Shown piece by piece: positions 32,245-40,855 of a stretch of DNA of 64,000 nucleotides. The position numbers were made by a program, and so were the translations under genes. The first letter of the stretch is position 1; every line of letters starts with the position of its first letter. Location of the stretch: contig JAEYMI010000035.1 of the NCBI GenBank assembly GCA_023461275.1, positions 27,930 to 91,929 on the forward strand, written 5' to 3'. This DNA comes from Actinomycetes bacterium. GTDB taxonomy: Bacteria; Actinomycetota; Actinomycetes; Mycobacteriales; Mycobacteriaceae. Under the pieces are notes generated by a model that was given only the letters and a program-made list of their open reading frames with translations, searched no databases and was not told the origin of the DNA.

Positions 32245-33509
32245 CCTCATCGACCGGGTCGGCCAACTCCGCCGAGAATCCGTGGCCCGTCCGCACGGTC
32301 AACTTCAAGATCGGCGAGTGGGTCCACAAGCTGGGCCAGATCTGGGTGGAAGGCCAACTGACACAGATCAATCGGCGTCCCGGAACGCGCACCGCGTTCA
32401 TGACGTTGCGTGACCCGGCCGCCGACATCTCGATCACCATCACCTGCAACCCCGACCTGCTGCACCGCACCGAGGTGCCGCTGACCGACGGCAGTCGTGT
32501 GGTGGTGCTCGGCCGTCCCGAGTTCTATCCGGCGCGGGGCACCATCTCGCTACGGGTGGTCGACATCCGGCCGGTGGGCATGGGCGAACTGCTCGTCCGC
32601 ATCGAGCGACTCCGCCAGCTGCTGGCCGCCGAAGGACTCTTCGACGCCCGGCTCAAACGCCCACTCCCCTTCCTGCCCAAGCGAATCGGCTTGATCTCCG
32701 GCCGGTCGAGTGCGGCGCAGCGCGACGTGCTGACGGTGGCCGGCGGCCGCTGGCCGGCGGTGACGTTCGAGGTGCGCGACGCGCCGGTGCAAGGGCCCAC
32801 AGCGGTACCGCGCATCCTGCGTCACCTCAGCGAACTCGACGCCCACCCCGAGGTCGACGTCATCGTCATCGCTCGTGGCGGTGGCAGCGTCGAAGACCTT
32901 CTGCCGTTCTCCGACGAGGCCTTGCTGCGCGCGGTATCCGCTTGTCGCACACCGGTGGTCAGCGCCATCGGTCACGAACCCGACAATCCGCTGCTCGACC
33001 TCGTCGCCGATCTGCGCGCGGCCACGCCCACCGACGCCGCCAAACGCATCGTTCCCGACGTCGCGGCCGAACGCGCCGGCATCGCCGCCATGCGCCATCG
33101 CAGCGCGCAGGCGTTGCGGCATTGGGTCCACCGAGAAGAGCACGGCCTCAACGGACTTCGACAACGTCCGGTGCTCGCGCGCCCGTTCGCCATGATCGAT
33201 GCGCGCGCCGAGATGATCGACCGGATGCGGGCCGACATCCGCCGCGACGTGGTGCGCCTCATCGACGCCGAAGGCCGGCGCGTCGAACACCTGTCGGCCC
33301 GACTCGCCACGCTCGGCCCGTCGCAGACCCTGGCCCGTGGCTACGCCGTCGTGCAGCGCGTCGACTCGTCGGGACGTGAGATCGTCTCCAGCACAGCGGA
33401 CATGCCGGCCGGATCAACGCTACGAATCCGGGTATCCGACGGCGCCACAGTCGCCCGGGTGACTGACGAGCCGCCCACCCAGACCCACGATGCAGGAGAT
33501 GATCAGTGA
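32241..33509 (+). CDS. xseA: Exodeoxyribonuclease VII large subunit
   Basis: Catalytic subunit of exonuclease VII, which degrades single-stranded DNA. 422 residues: an N-terminal OB-fold (VHKLGQIWVEGQLTQINRRP; AFMTLRDPAADISI), the nuclease core (LPKRIGLISGRSSAAQRDVL; VIVIARGGGSVEDLLPFSDE; VVSAIGHEPDNPLLDLVADLRAATPTDAA) and a C-terminal coiled-coil with GPSQTLARGYAVV. The GTG at 32241 overlaps the upstream gene as GTGA, and its stop overlaps xseB the same way, so three genes are coupled. Confidence 0.97.
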   Translation: MTSSTGSANSAENPWPVRTVNFKIGEWVHKLGQIWVEGQLTQINRRPGTRTAFMTLRDPAADISITITCNPDLLHRTEVPLTDGSRVVVLGRPEFYPARGTISLRVVDIRPVGMGELLVRIERLRQLLAAEGLFDARLKRPLPFLPKRIGLISGRSSAAQRDVLTVAGGRWPAVTFEVRDAPVQGPTAVPRILRHLSELDAHPEVDVIVIARGGGSVEDLLPFSDEALLRAVSACRTPVVSAIGHEPDNPLLDLVADLRAATPTDAAKRIVPDVAAERAGIAAMRHRSAQALRHWVHREEHGLNGLRQRPVLARPFAMIDARAEMIDRMRADIRRDVVRLIDAEGRRVEHLSARLATLGPSQTLARGYAVVQRVDSSGREIVSSTADMPAGSTLRIRVSDGATVARVTDEPPTQTHDAGDDQ

Positions 33510-33787
33510 GTCCCGCCAAGAAGCCCGCACCCGAGGATCAGCCGACCCCCATCGGGGAGCTGGGCTACGAAGCCGCCCGCGACGAGCTGATCGACGTCGT
33601 GGCGACCCTGGAGCGCGGTGGCCTCGACCTCGATGCCTCACTGGCTCTGTGGGAGCGTGGCGAAGCGCTGGCCGCGCGGTGCGAAGAACACCTCGACGGT
33701 GCCCGGGTGCGCATCGAGTCGGTACTCGCCGACGAGGACGAGGGTGACGGCGACGAGGGTGACGACCCCGAGGACGACGACCTCTAG
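33506..33787 (+). CDS. xseB: Exodeoxyribonuclease VII small subunit
   Basis: XseB binds the long helices of XseA in multiple copies. The 93-residue protein has the family pattern LGYEAARDELIDVVATLERGGLDLDASLALWERGEALAARCEEHLDGAR, then an Asp/Glu-rich tail. The start is the GTG at 33506 overlapping xseA (GTGA). Its last 4 nt overlap the convergent DUF4245 gene. Confidence 0.95.
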   Translation: MSPAKKPAPEDQPTPIGELGYEAARDELIDVVATLERGGLDLDASLALWERGEALAARCEEHLDGARVRIESVLADEDEGDGDEGDDPEDDDL

Positions 33788-34350
33788 GTACGCCCGGGCA
33801 GCGGCTGTTGTGCCACCGTCGACGCGGCGAGCTGTTCCATCGACGAATCCGGTCCGCGGGAGAGCACCGCGATGCGGACGTCGCCGAGGTCGGTGATCCA
33901 GAACTTCTTGCCGTCCTCGGTCTGATACTTGACCCACTGATGGCCGCCGACGTCGCGTGTCCCGTCGCCGAGCGCATCGCCGCCGCCGAGATACACGACG
34001 AGGTCCTCTTCCTTGGCGTTGGTCTGGCTGAGCTGAATGTAGGCGCCGTCGGTGGTGATCCATCCGACGTTGCTCACCCGCGTCCCGCCGACCGACTGGG
34101 TGGATCCCGAGTTCGGTTTCCAGCCCTCCGGTGTCGGTGGGCGGCGGATCGGGAACGGCAGGTCACGCGCGTCCGAAGCCAGCGCGCTGGACACCTCGAA
34201 CGGAGGTGTCTTGTCGTCGGACGCGCCTCCGGTGAGACCCACCGAGCAGTTTCCCGAGGCAATCGCGACCACCGCGCAGATGATCAGCAATGGCACCAGG
34301 GACCAGATCATGTCCTTGTTGCCTTGCAGTATCCGCGGTTTACCGGCCAT
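33784..34350 (-). CDS. DUF4245 family membrane-anchored protein
   Basis: 188 residues with one N-terminal membrane helix (MIWSLVPLLIICAVVAIASG), then an extracytoplasmic domain with FPIRRPPTPEGWKPNSGST, VGWITTDGAYIQLSQT and HQWVKYQTEDGKKFWITDLGDVRIAVLSRG, the DUF4245 pattern. The family is unstudied; M. tuberculosis has a member (Rv1100) next to glpX, which fits this neighbourhood. It is convergent with xseB (4-nt overlap). Confidence 0.8.
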   Translation of the reverse strand: MAGKPRILQGNKDMIWSLVPLLIICAVVAIASGNCSVGLTGGASDDKTPPFEVSSALASDARDLPFPIRRPPTPEGWKPNSGSTQSVGGTRVSNVGWITTDGAYIQLSQTNAKEEDLVVYLGGGDALGDGTRDVGGHQWVKYQTEDGKKFWITDLGDVRIAVLSRGPDSSMEQLAASTVAQQPLPGRT

Positions 34351-34410
34351 CGTCCGAGTATTTCAAACGCCGCCCGGGCCGCTGAGCGCAGGCTGCGAGA
34401 CCTGCTCTGG

Positions 34411-35616
34411 TCAGCCCGCGATGACCAACGGTGTCAGGGTACGGTCGGCGGCCAGCAGCAGACGCGCCCGCCGTGCGCCGGTATCACGTGCCGCATCGTC
34501 GTCGAGCACCGACTCCAGCAGGTAGCGGTACAGATGCACGACCGCCTCGTCGTTGACGTATCGAGGCGCCCCGGCGATGTCGAAGCGCAGGCCGGTGACC
34601 GAGATCGGCATCGAATCTTCTTGTGCGACGAGCCGATAGTGGCGGTATCCGCTCACCGATGCGGGACCGGCCGAGCAGACCGTGGCCAGCGGCGCGAGTC
34701 GTCGGACCACCGTGCCATCGTGGTGGACGCGCATCCGTGATCCCGATACCGGACGCCAATTCCGCCCGTCGGTCGACGCCTGCAGGACCACGTCGACGGG
34801 TCCACGCGAGGACGCCTCGAAGGAGAACCCGGCCAGCTGGCGGGGTTGGGTGAACTCCACGGCCGCCAACTCCGCCGGGGCGAGCACGCCAGCGGTATCG
34901 GCCGGTACCGATCGCGACGGTACGGCGAGGTCGCGGATGTCCAGATCGAGATCGTTGGTGAGCTTCCATAGCGCGGCCTGCGTCGCCGCGATGGCCTGGT
35001 GCTCGCGCAGGTTCGCATGGCCGAGCGCGAACCCGGCACGTCGTACCCGATCGCTCAGGTCACCCAGGTCTACCGACGGATACGACGACGCCACGATCGC
35101 CCCGATCTCGTCGGCCCGGAACCGGGCACGCAATGATCCGGCATGCCGCCAGCTGACGGGGCGATAGACCACCGAGTGCGGACTGGCGTGACCGTCGAAG
35201 TCCACCGAATAGGTGTCGATGGTGGGATTGAGCCGGATCAGGTCGGTGCGGACCCGGGTGCCGTCGGCCAGGACGATCGTCTGCACCGTCGGCGAGTAGG
35301 TGCCGCCACGATGGCGGGTCAGCCGCGGCAGAGAGGGCTCTACCCTGGCCGGTTCAACCCTGCCTGGTTCAACCCTGTCCGGTTCGATCGGGAACGGGCG
35401 GCTGGGGCTACGAACTGTCCGACGACGCGCGGGCAGCGTCGCCACGCCGGCGACAACCTCGTCGAGGACAGCCCTGTCATACACGTCGGTCACGGTATCG
35501 AGCCCGAACTCGTCATCAGAAGTTTCTGCGGCGTTGCAATCACCGTGATCGGATTGGTCGACGATCCGCCGATTGCGCTTCCCGGTGTTTTCACGCCGCG
35601 CGGCGCTAACCACCAC
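34411..35616 (-). CDS. Degenerate thioester-domain (TQXA-like) protein
   Basis: 401 residues. Positions about 130-230 resemble the TQXA thioester domain of Gram-positive surface adhesins: a TYSVD motif where YCID is expected, then IVASSYPSVDLGDL and HQAIAATQAALWKLTNDLDL. The Gln of ATQAALW is present (Gln213) but the thioester Cys appears replaced by Ser137, so no Cys-Gln thioester could form. No signal peptide, membrane helix or sortase motif is visible. A second region (about 240-350) reads as a beta-sandwich (GFSFEASSRGPVDVVLQAS). RVEPx repeats lie at 81-94. The GTG start is tentative. It is divergent from the encapsulin gene across 77 bp. Confidence 0.6.
   Translation of the reverse strand: MVVSAARRENTGKRNRRIVDQSDHGDCNAAETSDDEFGLDTVTDVYDRAVLDEVVAGVATLPARRRTVRSPSRPFPIEPDRVEPGRVEPARVEPSLPRLTRHRGGTYSPTVQTIVLADGTRVRTDLIRLNPTIDTYSVDFDGHASPHSVVYRPVSWRHAGSLRARFRADEIGAIVASSYPSVDLGDLSDRVRRAGFALGHANLREHQAIAATQAALWKLTNDLDLDIRDLAVPSRSVPADTAGVLAPAELAAVEFTQPRQLAGFSFEASSRGPVDVVLQASTDGRNWRPVSGSRMRVHHDGTVVRRLAPLATVCSAGPASVSGYRHYRLVAQEDSMPISVTGLRFDIAGAPRYVNDEAVVHLYRYLLESVLDDDAARDTGARRARLLLAADRTLTPLVIAG
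35345..35393. repeat. Imperfect 15-bp tandem repeat coding RVEPx units
   Basis: Three to four copies of a unit related to CTGGCCGGTTCAACC lie in tandem. Read on the minus strand they encode the DRVEP/GRVEP/ARVEP units of the thioester-domain-like protein. The 15-bp period keeps the frame, so copy number may vary between strains without breaking the gene. Confidence 0.7.
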
Positions 35617-35693
35617 CTATGCCCCCGGTGCGTCTATTGTCGGGACACGGCACCCACCGGAGTGCTCGCCCGCCCGAGTGAAGGAGATGCTCG

Positions 35694-36623
35694 ATGACCA
35701 ACCCCCAGAACGAGTCTCAAGTGTTGAGCGATCTCGCCGCACGCCAACTCGCCAATGCCACAAAGACCAACGCGCAACTCGAGACGATCAGCCCCCGATG
35801 GCTGCTCGACCTCCTTCAGTGGGTCCCCGTCGAGGCGGGCATCTACCGCGTCAACCGTGTCGTCAATCCCGATCAGGTGTCGGTCCACATCGCCGACGGC
35901 GCCTCCGGACTCGACGACGAGCTGCCCAAGACCTACGTCGACTACGAGACCAACCCGCGTGAGTTCACGCTGCGGCCGATCTCGACGATCCTCGATATCC
36001 GCACCCGGGTGTCGGATCTGTACTCTTCCCCGCACAACCAGGTTGCCGAGCAGCTGCGTCTGACCATCGAGACGATCAAGGAACATCAGGAATCGGCACT
36101 GATCAACAACCCGGAGTACGGGTTGTTGTCGCAGGTCACCGCTGAGCAGCGGGCGGACACGCTCACCGGTCCGCCCACCCCCGATGATCTCGACGGCATC
36201 ATCACCAAGGTCTGGAAGTCGCCCGGCTTCTTCCTGACCCACCCGCTCGGCGTGGCCGCCTTCGGCCGCGAAGCCACCCGTCGGGGTGTACCGCCGGCCA
36301 CCGTCAGCCTGTTCGGTTCGCAGTTCCTGACGTGGCGTGGCATCCCGATCATCCCGTCGGACAAGGTGCCGGTCGAGGACTCCAAGACCAAGTTCATCCT
36401 GATCCGCACCGGCGTCGAGCGCCAGGGTGTGGTCGGCCTGTTCCAGCCCGGTCTCGAGGGCGAATCCCAGACCCCGGGCCTGTCGGTGCGGTTCACCGGT
36501 ATCGACCGGACCGGCGTCGCGTCGTACCTGGTCACCCTGTACACGTCGTTGGCGACACTGACCGACGACTCCCTCGCCGTACTGGACAACGTCTCGGTGG
36601 ACGTCTTCCATGACTACTCCTAA
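35694..36623 (+). CDS. Family 2A encapsulin shell protein
   Basis: A 309-residue HK97-fold nanocompartment shell protein. I recognise the family 2A (SrpI-like) type from VLSDLAARQLANATKTNAQLETISPRWL, LPWVPVEAG-like WLLDLLQWVPVEAGIYRVNR, HNQVAEQLRLTIETIKEHQESALINN, GREATRRGVPPATVSLFGSQFLTWRG and the end SYLVTLYTSLATLTDDSLAVLDNV. Such shells self-assemble and house a cysteine desulfurase (established for this family). An AAGGAG ribosome site lies 7 nt before the ATG. The next gene, a cysteine desulfurase with a long N-terminal extension, begins inside its last 14 nt, so shell and cargo are co-translated. It is unrelated to phage genes nearby; none are present. Confidence 0.93.
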   Translation: MTNPQNESQVLSDLAARQLANATKTNAQLETISPRWLLDLLQWVPVEAGIYRVNRVVNPDQVSVHIADGASGLDDELPKTYVDYETNPREFTLRPISTILDIRTRVSDLYSSPHNQVAEQLRLTIETIKEHQESALINNPEYGLLSQVTAEQRADTLTGPPTPDDLDGIITKVWKSPGFFLTHPLGVAAFGREATRRGVPPATVSLFGSQFLTWRGIPIIPSDKVPVEDSKTKFILIRTGVERQGVVGLFQPGLEGESQTPGLSVRFTGIDRTGVASYLVTLYTSLATLTDDSLAVLDNVSVDVFHDYS

Positions 36624-38295
36624 ACCGACTACTCCTAATCCGGGGACCACTCCGCACCCGACGACTCCTGGAGATCCACCACTCCCCGCCCCCGGCAGCG
36701 AATGGCGTTCGGTGAACGCCGAGGGCGAGTTGCCGGTGTCGGTGACCGAACTCGCTGCCCTGGCCGGACAGGTCTTCGCGGCGACCAGGGCCGTGCGTCC
36801 GACGACCACCGCCACGCCGCCGGTCGCGCAAGTCGCACCGGCGGTGCCGGCGGCGTCGTCGGTCCCCTCAGCACCGGCGGTGGCTCCGACGCAGGCGACG
36901 GGACCGCAGTTCTATTTCCTGCCCGACGCACAGGTCCCGGCGACGGCTCCGGAGTTCTACTTCCAGCCGCCGGAGTCGGCACCGGCGCCTGACTCTGTTG
37001 CCGCAGAGAATGATCCGCGGATCGAGGTGACCTCCCCGGAGGTACCCGAGGTGGATCGGGGCGCGCGGGGCGCCTTCGACGTCGCGACGCTGCGATCGGA
37101 CTTTCCGATCCTCGCCGAAACCGTGAACGGCAAACCGCTGATCTGGTTCGACAACGCCGCGACCACTCAGAAACCACGCAAGGTGATCGACCGGCTCTCG
37201 TACTTCTACGAGCACGAGAACTCCAACATCCACCGGGCGGCACATGAACTCGCCGCCCGGGCCACCGACGCCTACGAGGACGCGCGAGATACGGTGCGCG
37301 ACTTCATCAATGCCCCGACGTCGTCGGACATCATCTTTGTCCGCGGCACCACCGAGGCGATCAACCTGGTGGCCTACGCATGGGGACGCAAACACCTCGG
37401 CGAGGGTGACGAGATCGTCATCACCCACCTCGAGCATCACGCGAACATCGTCCCGTGGCAGCTGCTCAGCCAGCAGACCGGCGCGGTGATCAAGGTGGCC
37501 CCGGTCGACGATCGCGGCAATCTTCTCATCTCCGAGTTGGAGCGCTTGGTCGGTCCACGCACCAAACTCGTTGCCGCAACCCAGGTCTCGAACGCCCTCG
37601 GCACGGTCACGCCGGCCAAGCAGATCGTCGAGATCGGTCACCGCTACGGCGCCCGCGTCCTCATCGACGGCGCCCAGTCGATTCCGCACATGCCCATCGA
37701 CGTACAAGATCTCGGAGCCGATTTCTTCGTCTTCTCCGGTCACAAGATCTTCGGACCCACCGGAATCGGTGTGCTGTACGGCACCGAGGAGGTACTCGCC
37801 GAGACGCCGCCGTGGCAGGGCGGCGGAAACATGATCGCCGACGTCACACTCGACCGCGCGCTCTATCAGGGTCCACCCAACAAGTTCGAGGCCGGCACCG
37901 GCAACATCGCCGACGCGGTGGGACTCGGCGCTGCGCTGCGCTACGTCTCCGACGTCGGGGTGGAACGCATCGCCGCCTACGAGCACCATCTGCTCGACTA
38001 CGCCACCCCGCTGCTCGCCGAGATCCCCGGGGTCCGGCTGGTCGGTACCGCCGATCACAAGGCCAGCGTGCTGAGTTTTGTGCTCGACGGCCACGAGCCA
38101 CTCGATGTCGGCAAAGCACTGAACGAAGAGGGCATCGCCGTACGTGCGGGACATCACTGTGCACAGCCGATCCTGCGTCGACTTGGCCTGGAACAGACCG
38201 TGCGACCGTCGTTCGCCTTCTACAACACCACCGAGGAGATCGACACCTTCATCGACGCGGTGTGGCGCATCGCGACCGGCCGGGGCGGCCGCTGA
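36610..38295 (+). CDS. Encapsulin cargo cysteine desulfurase (SufS-like, class II)
   Basis: This PLP enzyme releases sulfur from cysteine as a persulfide. 561 residues against about 410 for SufS: residues 1-155 are a Pro/Ala/Thr-rich disordered extension with two copies of a (Q/E)FYFxP motif (FYFLP at 101-105, FYFQP at 116-120) and a helix-like LPVSVTELAALAGQVFAATR (41-60). Such extensions direct cargo into family 2A encapsulins. The catalytic domain has WFDNAATTQKP, HLEHHANIVPWQ, PLP Lys379 in FSGHKIFGPTG and Cys517 in VRAGHHCAQP. The ATG overlaps the shell gene by 14 nt. It is probably used for sulfur storage or redox-protected sulfur supply (inference). Confidence 0.95.
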   Translation: MTTPKPTTPNPGTTPHPTTPGDPPLPAPGSEWRSVNAEGELPVSVTELAALAGQVFAATRAVRPTTTATPPVAQVAPAVPAASSVPSAPAVAPTQATGPQFYFLPDAQVPATAPEFYFQPPESAPAPDSVAAENDPRIEVTSPEVPEVDRGARGAFDVATLRSDFPILAETVNGKPLIWFDNAATTQKPRKVIDRLSYFYEHENSNIHRAAHELAARATDAYEDARDTVRDFINAPTSSDIIFVRGTTEAINLVAYAWGRKHLGEGDEIVITHLEHHANIVPWQLLSQQTGAVIKVAPVDDRGNLLISELERLVGPRTKLVAATQVSNALGTVTPAKQIVEIGHRYGARVLIDGAQSIPHMPIDVQDLGADFFVFSGHKIFGPTGIGVLYGTEEVLAETPPWQGGGNMIADVTLDRALYQGPPNKFEAGTGNIADAVGLGAALRYVSDVGVERIAAYEHHLLDYATPLLAEIPGVRLVGTADHKASVLSFVLDGHEPLDVGKALNEEGIAVRAGHHCAQPILRRLGLEQTVRPSFAFYNTTEEIDTFIDAVWRIATGRGGR

Positions 38296-38410
38296 CGCGT
38301 CGTTCATCGTGGGTGCTGCGCTCGCCGCTGGTGGGCCATGGGAAGATGTGTGCGTCGCATGACTGCATCGCCGCACGCCGCGTGGCCGACATCGAGGAGC
38401 GAGAAAACCA

Positions 38411-39406
38411 ATGTCCCCTTCCAGCAAGCAGGCCCCTGATCGCAACCTCGCCATGGAGTTGGTGCGCGTGACCGAGGCGGCCGCGCTGGCCGCCGGACGC
38501 TGGGTGGGCCGCGGCGAGAAGAAGAAGGGTGACGGCGCCGCGGTGGACGCGATGCGCGAACTGCTCTCGACGGTGTCGATGCGCGGCGTTGTGGTGATCG
38601 GCGAGGGCGAGAAGGACGAAGCCCCGATGCTGTTCAACGGCGAAGAGGTCGGCAACGGCGAAGGACCCGAGGTCGACGTCGCGGTCGACCCGATCGACGG
38701 CACCACGCTGATGGCCGAGGGCCGCCCCAACTCGATCGCGGTCATCGCGGTCAGCGAGCGCGGCACCATGTACGACCCGTCGGCGGTGTTCTACATGAAC
38801 AAGATCGCGGTGGGACCAGAAGCCAAGGGCGCCATCAACATCGAGGAATCGGTGGAGTGGAACGTCAACTCGGTCGCCAAGGCCAAGGGCATCGACGTCG
38901 GCGACCTGACCGTCGTCGTCCTCGACCGTCCGCGCCACGCCGATTTGATCGGCGAGATCCGGCAGGCCGGCGCCAAGATCCGGCTCATCTCCGACGGCGA
39001 CGTCGCCGGCGCGATCGCCGCGGCCGACAGCTACAGCACCGTCGACATGCTGATGGGCGTCGGCGGCACGCCGGAGGGCATCATCACCGCGGTCGCGATG
39101 AAGTGCATGGGCGGTGAGATCCAGGGCAAGCTCTGGCCCCGCGACGACGCCGAACGCCAGAAGGCCATCGACGCAGGCCACGACCTCAATCGGGTGCTGT
39201 CCAACGAAGACCTGGTGCGCGGCGAGAACTCCTTCTTCTGCGCGACCGGCGTCACCAACGGCGACATGCTGCGCGGTGTCACCTACCGGCCCACCGGCGC
39301 GACCACTCGCTCGCTGGTGATGCGTTCCAAGTCGGGCACCATCCGGCGCATCGAGTCGGTGCACCAGCTGTCCAAACTGCGCGAATACTCCGGGGTTGAG
39401 TACTGA
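38411..39406 (+). CDS. glpX: Fructose-1,6-bisphosphatase, class II
   Basis: GlpX removes the 1-phosphate of fructose-1,6-bisphosphate in gluconeogenesis. The 331-residue product has VVVIGEGEKDEAPMLFNGE, the metal/phosphate motif DPIDGTTLMAEG, GVGGTPEGIITAVAMKCMGG and the end RRIESVHQLSKL. It matches the essential FBPase of mycobacteria (Rv1099c), the only FBPase type there. A GAGGAG ribosome site precedes the ATG. It stands 115 nt after the desulfurase gene; read-through from the encapsulin operon is possible. Confidence 0.97.
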   Translation: MSPSSKQAPDRNLAMELVRVTEAAALAAGRWVGRGEKKKGDGAAVDAMRELLSTVSMRGVVVIGEGEKDEAPMLFNGEEVGNGEGPEVDVAVDPIDGTTLMAEGRPNSIAVIAVSERGTMYDPSAVFYMNKIAVGPEAKGAINIEESVEWNVNSVAKAKGIDVGDLTVVVLDRPRHADLIGEIRQAGAKIRLISDGDVAGAIAAADSYSTVDMLMGVGGTPEGIITAVAMKCMGGEIQGKLWPRDDAERQKAIDAGHDLNRVLSNEDLVRGENSFFCATGVTNGDMLRGVTYRPTGATTRSLVMRSKSGTIRRIESVHQLSKLREYSGVEY

Positions 39407-39424
39407 TCGGCGTCGAGTACTGAG

Positions 39425-40855
39425 TCAGATCACCCAGCGCATCCCGTCGTAGTCTGCGCCGTCGCCGGTGCGGCCGAGTGCGAGCACCTCGTCGAATCCG
39501 GCGACGATCGCCTCGGCGAACAGATCGCGTTCGGTGACCGACGCCGCGTCGACGTTGAGTCCGAGGCAGGCGACGCCGTTGTGCGTGATCATCGTCGCCA
39601 TCACCGCACACCCCGGTAGCGGCCCGAACGGAAACATCCGCTCCACCTTCGCGCCGGCAACGTAGGTGTCCCACGGGATGCCCGGTACGTTGCTGGCCTG
39701 CAGGTCGTTCTGGCTGGTCGCGCCGCTGAATTGTCCGATCAGCTGGCTCGGCATCCAGGCGAGCACCGGCCCGAGGGTGTTGAAGATGTCGACGGCCGGC
39801 TCGGTACGTGCCGCACGCACCTGTTCGCGGATGGTCAGCACCCGCTCGAACGGATCGCTGATGTTCATCGGGCCGGCCATCCGGCCGACGGCGATCCGGT
39901 TGCCTCCCTCGGGGTCCTCTGGTCGGCGCACCGAGATCGGGATGGTCACCGGGATCGCGTTGACGTCGGCGCCCATCTTCTCGTGATAGATGCGGAAACC
40001 GCCGAGCAGGCCGCCGAGGTAGACGTCGTTGACCGAGGCACGTGCGGCCTTGGCCGCCGCCTTCAGCTCTGTGAACGGCACCTCGAACGCGACGAACCGC
40101 CACGAGAGACTGCGATGGGCGAGCAGCGGCGACCCCGGCGGGCTGACCAATCCGGCCACCCGCGGCACCGACCGGCCGTACCGCAGCACCGTGCTCAACG
40201 CCTTCTTCGGATCCGTCAGCGACCAGGCACCGCGCCAGACCTGTCCGGCGCGATACGGCAACCGCGATACCTCCTCACCGAGTTGGCGGCCGAGCACCTC
40301 GAGTGAGGAGATGTCACGAGTCTCCGGTGTCGGCGGCTGCGGCTTGCCCGGGCTCGGCTCGCGCGTCGTCGAATGTAGTTGTGCGAGAGCAAGAATCGCG
40401 CCCAGGCCGTCGGTGAGGGCGTGGTGGGCCTTGAGGAAGTATGCGGCGCGTCCGTCGGCGAGACCGACGATCAGGTAGCCCTCCCACGGCGGCCGCGCCG
40501 GATCGAGTGCGGTCATCGCCAATTGCTCACAGGTGGAGAGCAATTCGCGCATCGACCCGTCGCCGGCCAGCCGAATGTGTCGCACGTGGTAGTGCAGGTC
40601 GAATTCCGGATCCACGGCCCAGCTCGGTGTGCCGGTGCCCAGCGGGGAGTCGATGACGCGCTGCCGGAACCGCGGCGCCATCCTGCTCCCCCACTCGTGC
40701 GCGGCGAGCAGCCGATCCCAATCCGGTTCGCAGTCATAGATTTCCAGCATCGAGATGGTGCCGCGCAGTCGACGATCGGCGTCACCGCGCCACATCAGTG
40801 CGTCGACGGCACTCATGTGCGGTTCGGTTCCCCAATCCAGCGGACTGTCACTCAT
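39425..40855 (-). CDS. Wax ester synthase / diacylglycerol acyltransferase (WS/DGAT)
   Basis: This acyltransferase makes triacylglycerol or wax esters from acyl-CoA. 476 residues with the active site AHHALTDGLG (HHxxxDG at about 144-150), an N-terminal MSAVDALMWR segment and the C-terminal signature around SNVPGIPWDTYVAGAKVERMFPFGPL with AVMATMITHNGVACLGLNVD. The ATG at 40855 (MSDSPLDW) overlaps the plsC stop by 8 nt; an ATG at 40879 would add eight residues. As the third gene after plsB and plsC, like Rv2484c, it can draw on the same acyl-CoA and glycerolipid intermediates. Confidence 0.94.
   Translation of the reverse strand: MSDSPLDWGTEPHMSAVDALMWRGDADRRLRGTISMLEIYDCEPDWDRLLAAHEWGSRMAPRFRQRVIDSPLGTGTPSWAVDPEFDLHYHVRHIRLAGDGSMRELLSTCEQLAMTALDPARPPWEGYLIVGLADGRAAYFLKAHHALTDGLGAILALAQLHSTTREPSPGKPQPPTPETRDISSLEVLGRQLGEEVSRLPYRAGQVWRGAWSLTDPKKALSTVLRYGRSVPRVAGLVSPPGSPLLAHRSLSWRFVAFEVPFTELKAAAKAARASVNDVYLGGLLGGFRIYHEKMGADVNAIPVTIPISVRRPEDPEGGNRIAVGRMAGPMNISDPFERVLTIREQVRAARTEPAVDIFNTLGPVLAWMPSQLIGQFSGATSQNDLQASNVPGIPWDTYVAGAKVERMFPFGPLPGCAVMATMITHNGVACLGLNVDAASVTERDLFAEAIVAGFDEVLALGRTGDGADYDGMRWVI

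Noticed and set aside
35617..35693. A specific -35/-10 pair for the encapsulin operon
   Set aside because: A TATTGT box is present at 35635-35640, but no acceptable -35 partner was found, so no promoter is called.
36868..38769. A 633-codon open frame antisense to the desulfurase and glpX
   Set aside because: It crosses two well-supported genes on the opposite strand and shows no recognisable domain.
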